From Palleniella intestinalis (GTDB taxonomy: Bacteria > Bacteroidota > Bacteroidia > Bacteroidales > Bacteroidaceae): 64,000 nucleotides of DNA. Made by a program: the position numbers and the translations under genes. The notes below the pieces were generated by a model that saw only the letters and a list, made by a program, of their open reading frames with translations, did not search any database and was not told the DNA's origin. Location: contig NZ_JABKKG010000001.1 of NCBI RefSeq assembly GCF_013166595.1, forward strand, positions 124,001 through 188,000, written 5' to 3'. Shown piece by piece: positions 18,851 to 29,237 of the stretch (position 1 is its first letter; every line of letters begins with the position of its first letter).

Positions 18851-19960
18851 ATGACAGAAAACAACATACTACAAAAACTTGATGGTCTTGAAGCGCGCTA
18901 TGAAGAGGTTTCAACTCTCATAGCCGACCCGAATGTCATCGCTGACCAGCAGCGTTATGTTAAGCTGACACGAGAATACAAAGACCTTGAGGACATTATG
19001 AAGCTCCGCAAGCAGTATGTAGACTGCTTGGAAGGCATTGCAGAAGCCAAAGACATTATAATGAATGAGTCGGATGCTGACATGAAGGAGATGGCTCGCG
19101 AGCAACTCGCAGAGAATGAGGCTTTGATGCCGAAATTAGAGGAAGAAATCAAGTTCGCCCTTGTGCCGAAAGATCCGGAAGATGCGAAGAACGTGGAAAT
19201 GGAAATCCGTGCAGGCACAGGTGGTGATGAAGCGTGCCTGTTTGCCGGCGATTTGTTCAAAATGTATAAGGCTTATTGTGAATCCAAAGGGTGGAGTCTT
19301 TCGGTTACGGATGTGTCCGAGGGCGCTGTCGGCGGATTCAAGGAAATAGACTTTGCTGTTTCCGGAGAAAATGTCTATGGCATTCTGAAATATGAATCCG
19401 GCGTTCACCGTGTACAGCGCGTGCCTGTGACAGAGTCAAACGGCCGTATGCAGACAAGTGCTGCCACTGTTGCCGTACTCCCTGAAGCAGAAGCGTTTGA
19501 TGTGCAAATCAACGAAGGCGAGATTAAGTGGGACACTTTCCGATCATCAGGTGCCGGTGGCCAGAATGTCAACAAGGTCGAGTCTGGTGTGCGTGCACGA
19601 TATATGTGGAAGAACCCGAACACAGGTGAGACTGAAGAAATCCTTATAGAGTGTACAGAGACACGTGACCAGCCAAAGAACAAGGAAAGAGCACTTGCCC
19701 GCCTGCGTACTTACATATACGACAAGGAACACCAAAAATACCTTGACGATATAGCAAGTCGCCGAAAAAGCCTTGTGTCCACAGGTGACCGCTCTGCGAA
19801 GATACGCACATACAATTTCCCGCAAGGCCGTGTCACGGATCATCGCATAGGATTCACCACCCATGACCTTTCCGGATTCCTTGGCGGCAACATACAGGAG
19901 ATGATTGACGCTCTTACAGTCGCAGAAAATGCAGAACGCATGAAGGAAGCGGAACTGTAA
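18851..19960 (+). CDS. prfA: Peptide chain release factor 1
   Basis: Terminates translation at UAA and UAG. 369 residues, normal length. The PVT tripeptide anticodon lies in RVQRVPVTESNGR, which assigns it to RF1 rather than RF2 (SPF). The GGQ hydrolysis motif is in RSSGAGGQNVNKVESG (about residues 230-246). The ATG at 18851 follows the stop codon of a 40-codon frame with no gap. Confidence 0.97.
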   Translation: MTENNILQKLDGLEARYEEVSTLIADPNVIADQQRYVKLTREYKDLEDIMKLRKQYVDCLEGIAEAKDIIMNESDADMKEMAREQLAENEALMPKLEEEIKFALVPKDPEDAKNVEMEIRAGTGGDEACLFAGDLFKMYKAYCESKGWSLSVTDVSEGAVGGFKEIDFAVSGENVYGILKYESGVHRVQRVPVTESNGRMQTSAATVAVLPEAEAFDVQINEGEIKWDTFRSSGAGGQNVNKVESGVRARYMWKNPNTGETEEILIECTETRDQPKNKERALARLRTYIYDKEHQKYLDDIASRRKSLVSTGDRSAKIRTYNFPQGRVTDHRIGFTTHDLSGFLGGNIQEMIDALTVAENAERMKEAEL

Positions 19961-20020
19961 TCCTGTGAAGCAATTGGCATAGAATACTATTCCACAAACA
20001 TTATAAAAACACAGATTGGT

Positions 20021-20836
20021 ATGACAAGAGAAGAGTTAGTATCCCAAATATCAAAGAAGAAAAGTTTCCTTTGTGTGGGACTTGATGTTGACTTGAACAA
20101 GATTCCGGAACATCTTCTGAATGAGGAAGATCCGATATTCACATTCAACAAAGCCATAATCGATGCAACAGCACCCTACTGCGTTGCCTACAAGCCAAAC
20201 CTTGCGTTTTACGAGGCATTTGGCGTAAAGGGAATTATGGCATTTGAGAAAACTGTGAAATACTTGAAAGAGAACTATCCTGAGCAGTTCATCATTGCGG
20301 ATGCCAAACGTGGCGACATTGGCAACACATCCAAGATGTACGCTCGGACATTCTTCGGAGAATATGATGTCGATGCACTTACAGTCGCTCCGTATATGGG
20401 CGAAGACTCTGTAACACCGTTTCTTGAAGGTTACGACGGCAAATGGGTGATTCTGCTTGCCTTGACTTCCAACAAAGGCTCTTTTGACTTCCAGCTGACA
20501 GAAGATGTAGACGGAGAGAGACTGTTTGAGAAAGTCATCAAGAAGTCTCAGCAATGGGGAAATGACGAGAACATGATGTACGTTGTTGGTGCGACACGTG
20601 GTGAGATGTTCAAGGACATCCGTAAGGTCGCTCCTAACTCATTCCTCCTTGTTCCCGGTGTCGGAGCGCAAGGCGGCTCGCTTGAGGAGGTTTGCAAATA
20701 TGGCATGACAAAGGACTGCGGACTTCTTGTCAACTCTTCACGCGGAATCATCTATGCTTCCAATGGCACAGACTTTGCCGAGGTCGCAGGACAGAAGGCA
20801 AAGGAACTGCAGGCTGAAATGGCGGCGTTGCTGTAA
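20021..20836 (+). CDS. pyrF: Orotidine 5'-phosphate decarboxylase (type 2)
   Basis: Final step of UMP synthesis. 271 residues, the longer type 2 form usual in Bacteroidetes. The catalytic Lys-Asp-Lys array is in [16 protein letters not shown] (about residues 91-106), with CVGLDVD at the N-terminus and [13 protein letters not shown] near the phosphate-binding end. It lies 60 nt after prfA and 23 nt before the HD gene. Confidence 0.96.
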   Translation: MTREELVSQISKKKSFLCVGLDVDLNKIPEHLLNEEDPIFTFNKAIIDATAPYCVAYKPNLAFYEAFGVKGIMAFEKTVKYLKENYPEQFIIADAKRGDIGNTSKMYARTFFGEYDVDALTVAPYMGEDSVTPFLEGYDGKWVILLALTSNKGSFDFQLTEDVDGERLFEKVIKKSQQWGNDENMMYVVGATRGEMFKDIRKVAPNSFLLVPGVGAQGGSLEEVCKYGMTKDCGLLVNSSRGIIYASNGTDFAEVAGQKAKELQAEMAALL

Positions 20837-20859
20837 GCATAACGGTTGACAGACAACAG

Positions 20860-22071
20860 ATGAAAATAATCAACGACCCTGTCCATGGATTCATAAAGAT
20901 ACCAAAAGGACTGCTACTGCAAATAGTCCAACATCCGTTGATGCAACGACTTACGCGCATCAGGCAGTTAGGGATGTCGAACTTTGTGTACCCCGGGGCA
21001 CAACATACAAGATTCCAGCACTCGATAGGTGCATACCACCTGACGAGTGAGGCTGTCCATGCTCTTACACAAAAAGGGATATTTATCTTTGATTCAGAAG
21101 CAGAGGCCGTTGAAGCAGCAATCCTGATGCACGACATCGGGCATGGTCCGTTCTCCCATGTGTTGGAAAATACGTTGATTTCAGGAATATGCCATGAAGA
21201 TATTTCTTTGAAGATGATGGAGCAAATCAATCATGACCTTGGCGGTCAGCTGAACCTTGCTCTGTCAATCTTCAAGAACGAGTACCATAAGCATTTCCTG
21301 CACCAGCTTATATCATCGCAGTTGGACATGGATCGCCTTGACTATCTTAGCCGTGACTCTTTTTTCACCGGTGTGCAGGAAGGAGTTGTCGGTGGCGCAA
21401 GAATCCTGAATATGCTTAATGTCGTTGACGACGAGCTTGTCATAGATGAAAAAGGAGTCTACTCCATTGAGAACTACCTGACATCACGCCGTTCCATGTA
21501 TTGGCAGGTTTATCTGCACAAAACCGTTGTGGCATGCGAGAAAATGCTTGTTAATCTGTTACTGCGTGCAAAACATTTGGCAAATTCCGGAGTAAAGCTG
21601 TTCTGTTCGCCATATCTTGAATATTTCATATACAATGATTTGGACAGGGCGGTCTTTGACCATGACCCGCAAGCATTGGACAATTATGCAATGCTTGATG
21701 ACAATGATATATGGTCTGCGATAAAAGTGTGGGCAAAACATGACGACAAGATACTCAGCATGCTGGCGAACGCTCTTGTCAACCGCAAGCAATTCAAGGT
21801 GGAGATTCATGACGCGCCTGTGGAAGATGAATGCATCGAGGAACTTCGGAACATGCTCGCGGAGTGTTGTGGCATCACATTCGATGACACAAAATATCTG
21901 TACAGCGTCGATACAATCAAGAAGGACATGTATGACATCCACGGAGAAAGCATCAGAGTGCTCATGAAGAACGGTTTCACACAGGACATTTGCAACACTT
22001 CCGACCTTCTGAATGCTGCATTGCTATGCCACAAGAAACCGAAATACTATCTGTCCTACCACCGGCTATAG
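20860..22071 (+). CDS. HD-domain phosphohydrolase (dGTPase/YdhJ-like)
   Basis: 403 residues. HD metal-binding residues: the HTRFQHSIGAYHL segment (about residues 50-62), then the HD pair in LMHDIGHGPFSHVLE (about 89-103), and a later LDMDRLDYLSRDSFFTG giving the last Asp. This resembles the dNTP triphosphohydrolase-like HD proteins found beside lpxD in Bacteroides. The substrate (dNTP or other nucleotide) cannot be told from sequence. It lies 324 nt before the lipid A operon, which has its own promoter. Confidence 0.88.
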   Translation: MKIINDPVHGFIKIPKGLLLQIVQHPLMQRLTRIRQLGMSNFVYPGAQHTRFQHSIGAYHLTSEAVHALTQKGIFIFDSEAEAVEAAILMHDIGHGPFSHVLENTLISGICHEDISLKMMEQINHDLGGQLNLALSIFKNEYHKHFLHQLISSQLDMDRLDYLSRDSFFTGVQEGVVGGARILNMLNVVDDELVIDEKGVYSIENYLTSRRSMYWQVYLHKTVVACEKMLVNLLLRAKHLANSGVKLFCSPYLEYFIYNDLDRAVFDHDPQALDNYAMLDDNDIWSAIKVWAKHDDKILSMLANALVNRKQFKVEIHDAPVEDECIEELRNMLAECCGITFDDTKYLYSVDTIKKDMYDIHGESIRVLMKNGFTQDICNTSDLLNAALLCHKKPKYYLSYHRL

Positions 22072-22395
22072 TCCGGGGAGTTCGGGGCAAGAGGTCTTCC
22101 AAGCGATGGCTGCGCAGGTATAGTAATAATAGGAAGAGGGTGAAATCTGAGTGGATATATTTTTCCCTTGGCAGATTTTGACAGTGGGTTGTGACGAATT
22201 TCGAGTTGACTGCACGGCTCTGTCCAACACTCCCCTGATTCAGAAACAGTGATTCTTGTTGCGGTAAGAAACAAGATAAATGTAAAAACTTATTCCCAAC
22301 TTGCGCAATTAGCATAGTAAAAACACGGAAAAAACTGTTATTTCTTTGTAGATACAAAAACTTTTTGTATTTTTGCAAAAAATATAAATGTAATT
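22072..22395. promoter_or_regulatory. Intergenic region with the lpxD promoter
   Basis: TTTG at 22345-22348 and TAttTTTG at 22368-22375 with 19-nt spacing form a strong Bacteroidetes promoter 20 nt before lpxD. A weak stem (TCTTGTT 22254-22260 with AACAAGA 22270-22276) could end the HD gene transcript. The remaining 180 nt show no ORF or RNA gene I recognise. Confidence 0.6.
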
Positions 22396-23427
22396 ATGGA
22401 ATTCACCGCAAAACAAATAGCAGAGTTTGTTCAGGGACATGTAGAAGGTGACGAAAACACCGCTGTACATACATTTGCCAAAATCGAAGAGGGCAAACAA
22501 GGAGCTATTTCATTTCTGTCAAATTCAAAATATGTACACTATATATATGAGACCGAAGCGTCAATAGTACTTGTTGACGAAAGTCTGAAGCTTGATAAGG
22601 AAGTAAAAGGCACACTGATTCGTGTCAAGAGCGCTTATGAGGCTGTCGCCAAGCTGCTTCAGCTTTATGAGTCCATGAAGCCTAAAAAGAAAGGCATCAG
22701 CTCACTTGCTTTCATTGCCCCCACAGCCAAGGTTGGAGAAGACTGCTATATCGGGCCTTTCGTGGCTATCGGGCCAAACGCAACAGTAGGCGACGGTTGC
22801 GTCTTGCATCCACATGTGACAATTGGTGAAGGCGCTGTTATTGGCGAGGATACAGAAATCTACAGCAATGCCGTGGTTTATCACGGATGCAAGGTAGGCA
22901 AACGTTGCATCCTCCATGCCGGTTGCGTCATTGGTGCTGACGGATTTGGCTTTGCTCCGTCAGAGAATGGGTACGACAAGATTCCGCAAATCGGCATAGT
23001 GACCATTGAAGATGATGTTGAGATTGGCGCAAACACTTGCATCGACCGTTCGACCATGGGTTCGACATTCGTGCGTAAAGGCGTGAAACTTGACAACCTA
23101 GTGCAGATTGCCCACAACACGGACATCGGTGCAAACACCGTAATGTCAAGCCAAGTCGGTGTTGCCGGTTCAACAAAAGTCGGTGAATGGTGCATGTTCG
23201 GCGGACAGGTCGGTGTTTCAGGTCATATCTCCATTGGCAACAAAGTCATGCTTGGAGCACAATCTGGCGTTCCCGGCTCCATTAAGGACAACCAGCAGCT
23301 TATCGGCACGCCTCCTATGGAAATGAAGCCTTATTTCCGTTCTCAGGCAATCTTCAGAAGACTTCCTGACATGTACAAAGAATTGAACGAGTTAAGAAAA
23401 GAAGTTGAGGCACTCAAATCTAAATAA
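22396..23427 (+). CDS. lpxD: UDP-3-O-(3-hydroxyacyl)glucosamine N-acyltransferase
   Basis: Third acylation step of lipid A synthesis. 343 residues. An N-terminal uridine-binding domain (residues 1-100) is followed by a left-handed beta helix built from hexapeptide repeats (about 105-300: [22 protein letters not shown] and onward), with the catalytic histidine probably in [10 protein letters not shown]. The C-terminal helix [21 protein letters not shown] is the usual trimer helix. It begins an operon: 3-nt gaps to lpxC-fabZ and on to lpxA. Confidence 0.97.
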   Translation: MEFTAKQIAEFVQGHVEGDENTAVHTFAKIEEGKQGAISFLSNSKYVHYIYETEASIVLVDESLKLDKEVKGTLIRVKSAYEAVAKLLQLYESMKPKKKGISSLAFIAPTAKVGEDCYIGPFVAIGPNATVGDGCVLHPHVTIGEGAVIGEDTEIYSNAVVYHGCKVGKRCILHAGCVIGADGFGFAPSENGYDKIPQIGIVTIEDDVEIGANTCIDRSTMGSTFVRKGVKLDNLVQIAHNTDIGANTVMSSQVGVAGSTKVGEWCMFGGQVGVSGHISIGNKVMLGAQSGVPGSIKDNQQLIGTPPMEMKPYFRSQAIFRRLPDMYKELNELRKEVEALKSK

Positions 23428-23430
23428 GCA

Positions 23431-24816
23431 ATGTCTAAACAGAAAACACTAAAAGGAAGTTTCTCCCTTTGTGGAAAAGGACTTCATACAGGATTACACC
23501 TTACAGTAACCTTTAATCCTGCCGCAGAAAATACCGGCTATAAAATCCAACGCATTGATATAGAAGGCGAACCTATCATAGAGGCTGTCGCTGAGCGTGT
23601 CGTTGACACCCAGCGTGGCACTGTGGTTGGAAAGGGCGATATTTGCGTTTCTACAATAGAACATGGTCTTTCTGCACTCTATGCACTCGGCATAGACAAC
23701 TGCCTGATTCAAGTCAACGGACCGGAATTCCCTATTTTGGATGGTTCTGCAGCTCCTTATGTCGAAAAAATAAACGCAGTAGGCATAGAAGAGCAGAATG
23801 CGCCGAAGGATTACTATATCATACGCAAGAAAATAGAAGTAAAGGATGAAGAGACAGGCTCGTGCATAACTATCTTCCCTGACGAGGAGTTCTCCATCAC
23901 TGCCATGTGTTCTTTTGACTCAAAGTTCATAAGCAGTCAATTCGCGACTCTTGACCACATGGACAATTATGTAGAGGAAATATCAAAAGCACGCACATTC
24001 GTTTTTGTGCGTGACATATTCCCGCTGCTGCAAGCTGGTCTCATCAAAGGTGGCGACATGGACAATGCCATCATAATCTATGAGCGTGAACAGTCACAAG
24101 AGCAGGTCGACACGCTTTGCAACACATTGGGAGTGCCACGCATTGACGCAACAAAGCTTGGCTACATCCAGCACCGCCCTCTTGTATGGGACAACGAATG
24201 CACTCGTCACAAGCTTCTTGATATCATAGGTGACATGGCACTCATCGGCAAGCATATCAAGGGAAGAATTGTGGCGACACGCCCGGGACATACAATCAAC
24301 AACAAGTTTGCGCGCTTGATTCGCAAGGAAATAAAGAAACATGAGATTCAGGCACCAATATATGACCCGACGGCAGAGCCGGTGATGGATGTCAACCGCA
24401 TCCGTGAACTCCTGCCACACCGTTATCCGATGCAGTTGGTCGACAAAGTTATTGAGCTTGGCCCTAATTCTATTGTTGGTCTGAAGAACATAACCACTGA
24501 CGAGCCATTCTTCACAGGGCATTTCCCTAACGAGCCTGTAATGCCGGGAGTGCTGCAGATAGAGGCGATGGCACAGTGCGGAGGACTGCTTATTCTCAAC
24601 ACACTTGAGAATCCGGAAAGCTGGTCAACATATTTCTTGGCTATAACGGATGTGAAATTCAAGAAAAAAGTTGTTCCCGGGGACACTTTGCTGTTCAGAG
24701 TGGAGCTCTTAGGGCCGGTGCGTCATGGAATAGCGACAATGAAAGGCTACATGTTCGTTGGCGACAAGGTGGTCAGTGAGGCAACATTCACTGCGCAAAT
24801 AATAAAAAACAAATAG
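23431..24816 (+). CDS. lpxC-fabZ: Bifunctional UDP-3-O-acyl-GlcNAc deacetylase / 3-hydroxyacyl-ACP dehydratase
   Basis: 461 residues, a fusion usual in Bacteroidetes. Residues 1-310 are LpxC, the zinc deacetylase and committed step of lipid A: KGLHTGLHL, TIEHGLSALYALGIDN (zinc His), GSAAPYV, and ATRPGHTINNKFAR. Residues about 317-461 are FabZ, the dehydratase of fatty acid elongation: LPHRYPMQLVDKV, the catalytic His in GHFPNEPVMPGV and the Glu in QIEAMAQ. The fusion ties lipid A flux to fatty acid synthesis. Confidence 0.98.
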   Translation: MSKQKTLKGSFSLCGKGLHTGLHLTVTFNPAAENTGYKIQRIDIEGEPIIEAVAERVVDTQRGTVVGKGDICVSTIEHGLSALYALGIDNCLIQVNGPEFPILDGSAAPYVEKINAVGIEEQNAPKDYYIIRKKIEVKDEETGSCITIFPDEEFSITAMCSFDSKFISSQFATLDHMDNYVEEISKARTFVFVRDIFPLLQAGLIKGGDMDNAIIIYEREQSQEQVDTLCNTLGVPRIDATKLGYIQHRPLVWDNECTRHKLLDIIGDMALIGKHIKGRIVATRPGHTINNKFARLIRKEIKKHEIQAPIYDPTAEPVMDVNRIRELLPHRYPMQLVDKVIELGPNSIVGLKNITTDEPFFTGHFPNEPVMPGVLQIEAMAQCGGLLILNTLENPESWSTYFLAITDVKFKKKVVPGDTLLFRVELLGPVRHGIATMKGYMFVGDKVVSEATFTAQIIKNK

Positions 24817-24819
24817 TAT

Positions 24820-25593
24820 ATGGCAAACCAAATCAGTCCCATGGCTTATGTTCATCCGGATGCAAAGCTGGGTGATAACAATATTATCGGTCCTTTCTGC
24901 TACATTGACGCTGATGTTGTCATTGGTGACAATAATAAAATGCAGAATTCCGTAACCTTGAACCAAGGTACAAGAATGGGGTCAAACAATGAGATATTCC
25001 CTGGTGCGAGCATCTCTACAAAACCTCAGGATCTCAAATATAGAGGCGAGGCTACAATCTGTGAGATTGGTGACAACAATTCCATTCGTGAGTGTGTGAC
25101 CATATCACGTGGTACGGCAAGCAAGGGAACGACAAAAGTCGGTTCCAACAACTTGCTTATGGAAAACATGCACATTGCGCATGATTGTTTCATAGGAAAT
25201 TATTGTATTATCGGCAATTCAACAAAATTTGCCGGTGAGGTTGTTGTTGATGACTTTGCGATAATCTCTGCAGAATGCTTGTTCCACCAATTCACGCATA
25301 TTGGAGGTTATGTCATGATTCAAGGCGGCAGCCGCACCAGTCAGGACATTCCACCTTATGTTGTTGCGGGCAAAGAGCCAATCCGTTTTGCAGGACTCAA
25401 TCTTGTAGGTCTGCGTCGTCGTGGTTTCTCCGCCGAGACAATAACCGCTATACGTGAAGCGTACAATAAGATTTATGCGAAAGGCATTCTGAAAGAAGGA
25501 ATCCAGGAAGTCAAGGACACAATGGAAGTTACCAAGGAAATACAATATATCATTGATTTCATTGAGACTGCCCAGCGTGGCATACTAAGATAA
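24820..25593 (+). CDS. lpxA: UDP-N-acetylglucosamine O-acyltransferase
   Basis: First step of lipid A synthesis. 257 residues, normal size. Hexapeptide-repeat beta helix from the N-terminus (AYVHPDAKLGDNNIIGPFCYID), catalytic His in MENMHIAHDCFIGN (about residue 122), and a helical C-terminal domain with LNLVGLRRRGFSAETI. Its stop codon overlaps the miaA start by one base. Confidence 0.97.
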   Translation: MANQISPMAYVHPDAKLGDNNIIGPFCYIDADVVIGDNNKMQNSVTLNQGTRMGSNNEIFPGASISTKPQDLKYRGEATICEIGDNNSIRECVTISRGTASKGTTKVGSNNLLMENMHIAHDCFIGNYCIIGNSTKFAGEVVVDDFAIISAECLFHQFTHIGGYVMIQGGSRTSQDIPPYVVAGKEPIRFAGLNLVGLRRRGFSAETITAIREAYNKIYAKGILKEGIQEVKDTMEVTKEIQYIIDFIETAQRGILR

Positions 25594-26489
25594 TGCAAAC
25601 ACTTGTTGTCATACTCGGACCAACAGGTGTAGGCAAGACAGATTTGTGTATAAATATTGCAAAGCACCTTGGCTGTGAGATAATAAACTGTGATTCACGG
25701 CAGTTCTTCCGTGAAATACCAATAGGCACTGCCGCACCTACTGCTGAACAGCAGCAGCAGGTGCGGCATTATTTTGTTGGCAATCTGTCTGTCGATGACT
25801 ACTATTCCGCTTCGGAATACGAACAGGATGTGCTGCATTTCCTTGAAAAGCAAGATAAGGATGCGACTTTCCTGCTTACAGGCGGTTCCATGATGTACCT
25901 TGATGCAGTATGCAACGGCATAGACGAAATGCCGACCATTGACGAGTCAATTCGCACCAAACTGAAGAACCGATTAGAGAAAGAAGGCCTTGAACCTCTT
26001 GTAGCAGAACTTAAAGCACTGGACCCAACGCACTGGAACATAGTGGATAAAAAGAATCCGCGGCGCATACTCCATGCACTTGAGGTTTGTCTTCAGACAG
26101 GTCAGCCCTACTCTTCTTTCATGGCAAAAGAGAGACCAAAGCGACCGTTCAAAGTCATCAAAATCGGTCTCACACGACCACGTGAGGAACTCTTTGCCCG
26201 TATCAATGAGCGAGTGGTTCAAATGATTCAAATGGGTTTGGAAGAAGAGGCACGCAGCGTTTACCACAAGCGTGGGCTCAATTCATTGAACACTGTTGGA
26301 TATAAGGAGATGTTCTCCTATTTTGATGGGGAAATAACAAAAGAAGAAGCTATACGCAAGATACAGTCAAATTCCCGTCATTACATGAAGAAACAGGAAA
26401 CATGGTTCAAGAGGGACAAGGATATAAAATGGTTTAACCCAAAGGAATATAAAGAAATCATAAATTATATAGACATCTCTCTTAAGTAA
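25593..26489 (+). CDS. miaA: tRNA dimethylallyltransferase
   Basis: Adds an isopentenyl group to A37 of tRNAs reading UNN codons. 298 residues. P-loop GPTGVGKTD (about residues 9-17), substrate motif INCDSRQFFREIPIGTA, GGSMMYLDAVCNGID, and the C-terminal NTVGYKEMFSYFDG with SRHYMKKQETWFKRD. The start ATG overlaps the lpxA TAA (TAATG), so it is the last gene of the lipid A operon. Confidence 0.97.
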   Translation: MQTLVVILGPTGVGKTDLCINIAKHLGCEIINCDSRQFFREIPIGTAAPTAEQQQQVRHYFVGNLSVDDYYSASEYEQDVLHFLEKQDKDATFLLTGGSMMYLDAVCNGIDEMPTIDESIRTKLKNRLEKEGLEPLVAELKALDPTHWNIVDKKNPRRILHALEVCLQTGQPYSSFMAKERPKRPFKVIKIGLTRPREELFARINERVVQMIQMGLEEEARSVYHKRGLNSLNTVGYKEMFSYFDGEITKEEAIRKIQSNSRHYMKKQETWFKRDKDIKWFNPKEYKEIINYIDISLK

Positions 26490-26502
26490 AGATAAAAATG
26501 CG

Positions 26503-26510
26503 TAACTTTG
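26503..26510 (+). promoter_or_regulatory. Predicted -7 box for the PBP1A gene
   Basis: TAACTTTG at 26503-26510, 27 nt before the chosen ATG (26538). The -33 region is not well matched. A TTG start at 26508 would lie inside this box, which supports the ATG. Confidence 0.45.
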
Positions 26511-26537
26511 CATTCTAACGTGAAACGTACAAATATC

Positions 26538-29021
26538 ATGAAGAAAACAAAGCGTTATATCGGGAAAGTCAAAAAATGGTCTAAGCAGTTCTGGGCTTGG
26601 TATAAAAATCTTTACAAAGGCAAACCATGGTACAAAAAGACTGCTGCAGGCATAGTCTCCATGTTCGTGCTCTTATTTGTCTATCTTGGAGCCGTGGACT
26701 TGAACTTTTTATGGCTGTTTGGAAAGTCCCCTGGCTTTTTTGACATCATGCACCCAAAAACAAACGAGGCTTCGGTAATCTACTCTGCCGATGGTGTGCA
26801 GATTGGCAAATATTTCAATGAAAACAGAACACCGGTTGAATACAAAGACGTCAACCCGCAGTTTTGGCGCGCTCTCATAGATACAGAAGATGAGCGTTTC
26901 TATAAGCATGCCGGTATTGACCCTATCGGTCTCTTTGGCGCAGCGAAGGACGCTGTGACAGGACGTGGAGGAAGAGGAGCGTCAACAATAACGCAGCAGC
27001 TCGCGAAAAACCTTTTCCGCGTGCGCACAAACTATTCGACAGGACTTTTCGGTCGCATTCCCGGCATTAAGATACTCATAATGAAGTCTAAAGAGTGGAT
27101 TCTTGCCATAAAACTTGAAATGTGCTACTCAAAAGAGGAAATCATCACCATGTATGCCAATACAGTGGATTTTGGCAGCAACGCTTTTGGCATAAAGACT
27201 GCTTCAAAAACATACTTCAATACGACTCCGGACAAACTTAAGACCGAAGAGGCAGCCGTGCTCGTGGGAATGCTGAAAGCAACCACATTCTACAACCCGC
27301 TTGTAAACCCTGAAAACTCAAAAAACAGGCGCAACCAAGTGCTGGAGAACATGGTTGCTCATAACGATTTGTCACGTACAGCGTGTGATACTCTGAAAGC
27401 TAAGGACATTACGCTTAATTACAGTGTTGAGAAGAATTATGACGGCAAGGCACAATATTTCCGTAATGCTGTTGCTGACTATCTGAAGGACTGGTGCAAG
27501 GACGAAGGTTATGACCTTTACAGTGATGGCCTGAAAATCTATACTACCATAGACACCCGCATGCAGAAATATGCCGAACAGGCCGCCATAAAGCAGATGA
27601 AGCAAGTTCAGCAAAACTTCAACAACCATTGGGGGCTGCGCCGCACGCAAGACAATTTCATGCCGGGACAGAAGCCGTGGCAGGATGAGAAGCATCAGGA
27701 AATAGAGGGATTCATTGAAGGAATCGCACAAAAACAGCCTTGCTACAAGGCGTTGGTTGCCAAATATGGTGAGAACTCCGATTCTGTAAACTATTATCTT
27801 AACAAGCCACACACTGTAAAGCTCTTCGATTATGAGAAAGGTGAGATAGAGAGAACTATGTCGACTATGGACTCTATCCGCTATATGGTAAGCTACATGC
27901 ACTGCGCATTCATCGCCATGGAGCCAAACACAGGACATGTGAAGGCTTGGGTTGGCGATATCGATTTTGACCATTGGAAATACGATAAGGTAACAGCCAT
28001 GCGTCAGCCGGGTTCCACATTCAAGCTGTTTGTATATACAGAAGCCATGAATCAGGGACTAACGCCGTGCGACAAGCGCCGTGATGAATATTTCTCAATG
28101 CAAGTATATGACGAGCGTCAGAAGAAGGAGGTGACATGGGCGCCGACAAATGCCAACGGATATTTCACCAACGACTCCATGGCGCTGAAATCAGCATTTG
28201 CAAGGAGTATCAACTCTGTAGCTGTCCGTCTCGGTCAGGAGATGGGAATAAAGAATATCGCACGCACGGCACATGACATGGGCATCAAGTCCCCACTTGA
28301 CGAAACCCCTTCTCTCCCACTCGGCTCCAGTGACGTGAATCTGCTTGAACTTGCGGACGCATACTGCACTGTGGCTAACAATGGCATGCAGCATGAGCCT
28401 GTCCTTGTGACACGTATACTTGACCATGACGGCAAGGAAATTTATGTTGGACCGACAGAGGAGACTCAGGTAATACCATACAAGTCTGCATTCCTCATGC
28501 AGCAGCTCCTGCAGGGAGGCATGCGCGAACCGGGAGGAACAAGTCAGGCACTTTGGGGATATGTCGGAGAATTCCGTGATACAGAGTTTGGAGGAAAGAC
28601 AGGAACATCAAACAATCATTCCGATGCATGGTTCGTTGGAATCTCCCCTAAACTTGTTGTCGGAGCATGGGTTGGCGGTGAGTATCGGTGCATCCATTTC
28701 CGCACGGGCGCTCTTGGCCAAGGTTCTCGCACAGCTTTGCCTATCTGCGGATATTTCCTGCAATCAGTACTTAACGATCCGAACTTCAAGCACTATCGTG
28801 CAAAGTTTGATATACCGAAAGATCCGGACATAGAGCGTGGTATGTATATCTGTGACAGCTATTATGAGCACAAAAAAGACACATTCGATGTTGACAGCCT
28901 TGATTTCGAGGATTACATGGTTGAAATAGATGACAACGGAAATCCGATAGCTCCAACGGCACAACCTGCTCCAGAGCCTGCTCAGACCAATGAGCAGCAG
29001 ATTATGCTTGAAGACCTTTGA
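26538..29021 (+). CDS. Class A penicillin-binding protein (PBP1A-like)
   Basis: 827 residues; polymerises and cross-links peptidoglycan at the cytoplasmic membrane. One membrane anchor (about 40-60, IVSMFVLLFVYLGAV). GT51 glycosyltransferase domain with catalytic Glu in TEDERFYKHAG and GASTITQQLAKNLF. Transpeptidase domain with SxxK in PGSTFK (about 490-495), SIN (about 557) and KTGTS (about 685). The C-terminal tail is acidic and Pro-rich. The start at 26538 (MKKTKRYIG) is chosen because the upstream alternative overlaps the -7 box. Followed by repeat array C. Confidence 0.96.
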   Translation: MKKTKRYIGKVKKWSKQFWAWYKNLYKGKPWYKKTAAGIVSMFVLLFVYLGAVDLNFLWLFGKSPGFFDIMHPKTNEASVIYSADGVQIGKYFNENRTPVEYKDVNPQFWRALIDTEDERFYKHAGIDPIGLFGAAKDAVTGRGGRGASTITQQLAKNLFRVRTNYSTGLFGRIPGIKILIMKSKEWILAIKLEMCYSKEEIITMYANTVDFGSNAFGIKTASKTYFNTTPDKLKTEEAAVLVGMLKATTFYNPLVNPENSKNRRNQVLENMVAHNDLSRTACDTLKAKDITLNYSVEKNYDGKAQYFRNAVADYLKDWCKDEGYDLYSDGLKIYTTIDTRMQKYAEQAAIKQMKQVQQNFNNHWGLRRTQDNFMPGQKPWQDEKHQEIEGFIEGIAQKQPCYKALVAKYGENSDSVNYYLNKPHTVKLFDYEKGEIERTMSTMDSIRYMVSYMHCAFIAMEPNTGHVKAWVGDIDFDHWKYDKVTAMRQPGSTFKLFVYTEAMNQGLTPCDKRRDEYFSMQVYDERQKKEVTWAPTNANGYFTNDSMALKSAFARSINSVAVRLGQEMGIKNIARTAHDMGIKSPLDETPSLPLGSSDVNLLELADAYCTVANNGMQHEPVLVTRILDHDGKEIYVGPTEETQVIPYKSAFLMQQLLQGGMREPGGTSQALWGYVGEFRDTEFGGKTGTSNNHSDAWFVGISPKLVVGAWVGGEYRCIHFRTGALGQGSRTALPICGYFLQSVLNDPNFKHYRAKFDIPKDPDIERGMYICDSYYEHKKDTFDVDSLDFEDYMVEIDDNGNPIAPTAQPAPEPAQTNEQQIMLEDL

Positions 29022-29085
29022 TGTTCTATGCACGATGCCCCCTGATTAACGCATAGAATATCATGGAATAACATCGCACATATCA

Positions 29086-29164
29086 AAAGGTGGCTTTTTA
29101 TATGGTGAAAGGTCACCTTTTGCAACCCCAAGTGTTACCTTTAACCCTGTAAAGTGTTACTTTT
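29086..29164 (+). repeat. 22-bp-period repeat array C (4 units)
   Basis: Units at 29086-29098 (AAAGGTGGCTTTT), 29108-29120 (AAAGGTCACCTTT), 29130-29142 (AAGTGTTACCTTT) and 29152-29164 (AAGTGTTACTTTT), with 9-nt spacers. Bases 29084-29100 can pair with 29106-29122 over 17 bp without mismatch if three G-U pairs are allowed, in the plus-strand RNA. It begins 64 nt after the PBP1A stop. Confidence 0.85.
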
Positions 29165-29237
29165 TTATGTTGCGATGTTATATAGCTGATTTTAAGTAAA
29201 TTACCTGTTGGAATCTATAGACTGAAAGTGCAAAGAT

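Noticed and set aside
22072..22395. Structured RNA gene such as RNase P or 6S RNA
   Set aside because: I looked for the conserved core motifs and did not find them; only a weak stem and the lpxD promoter are supported.
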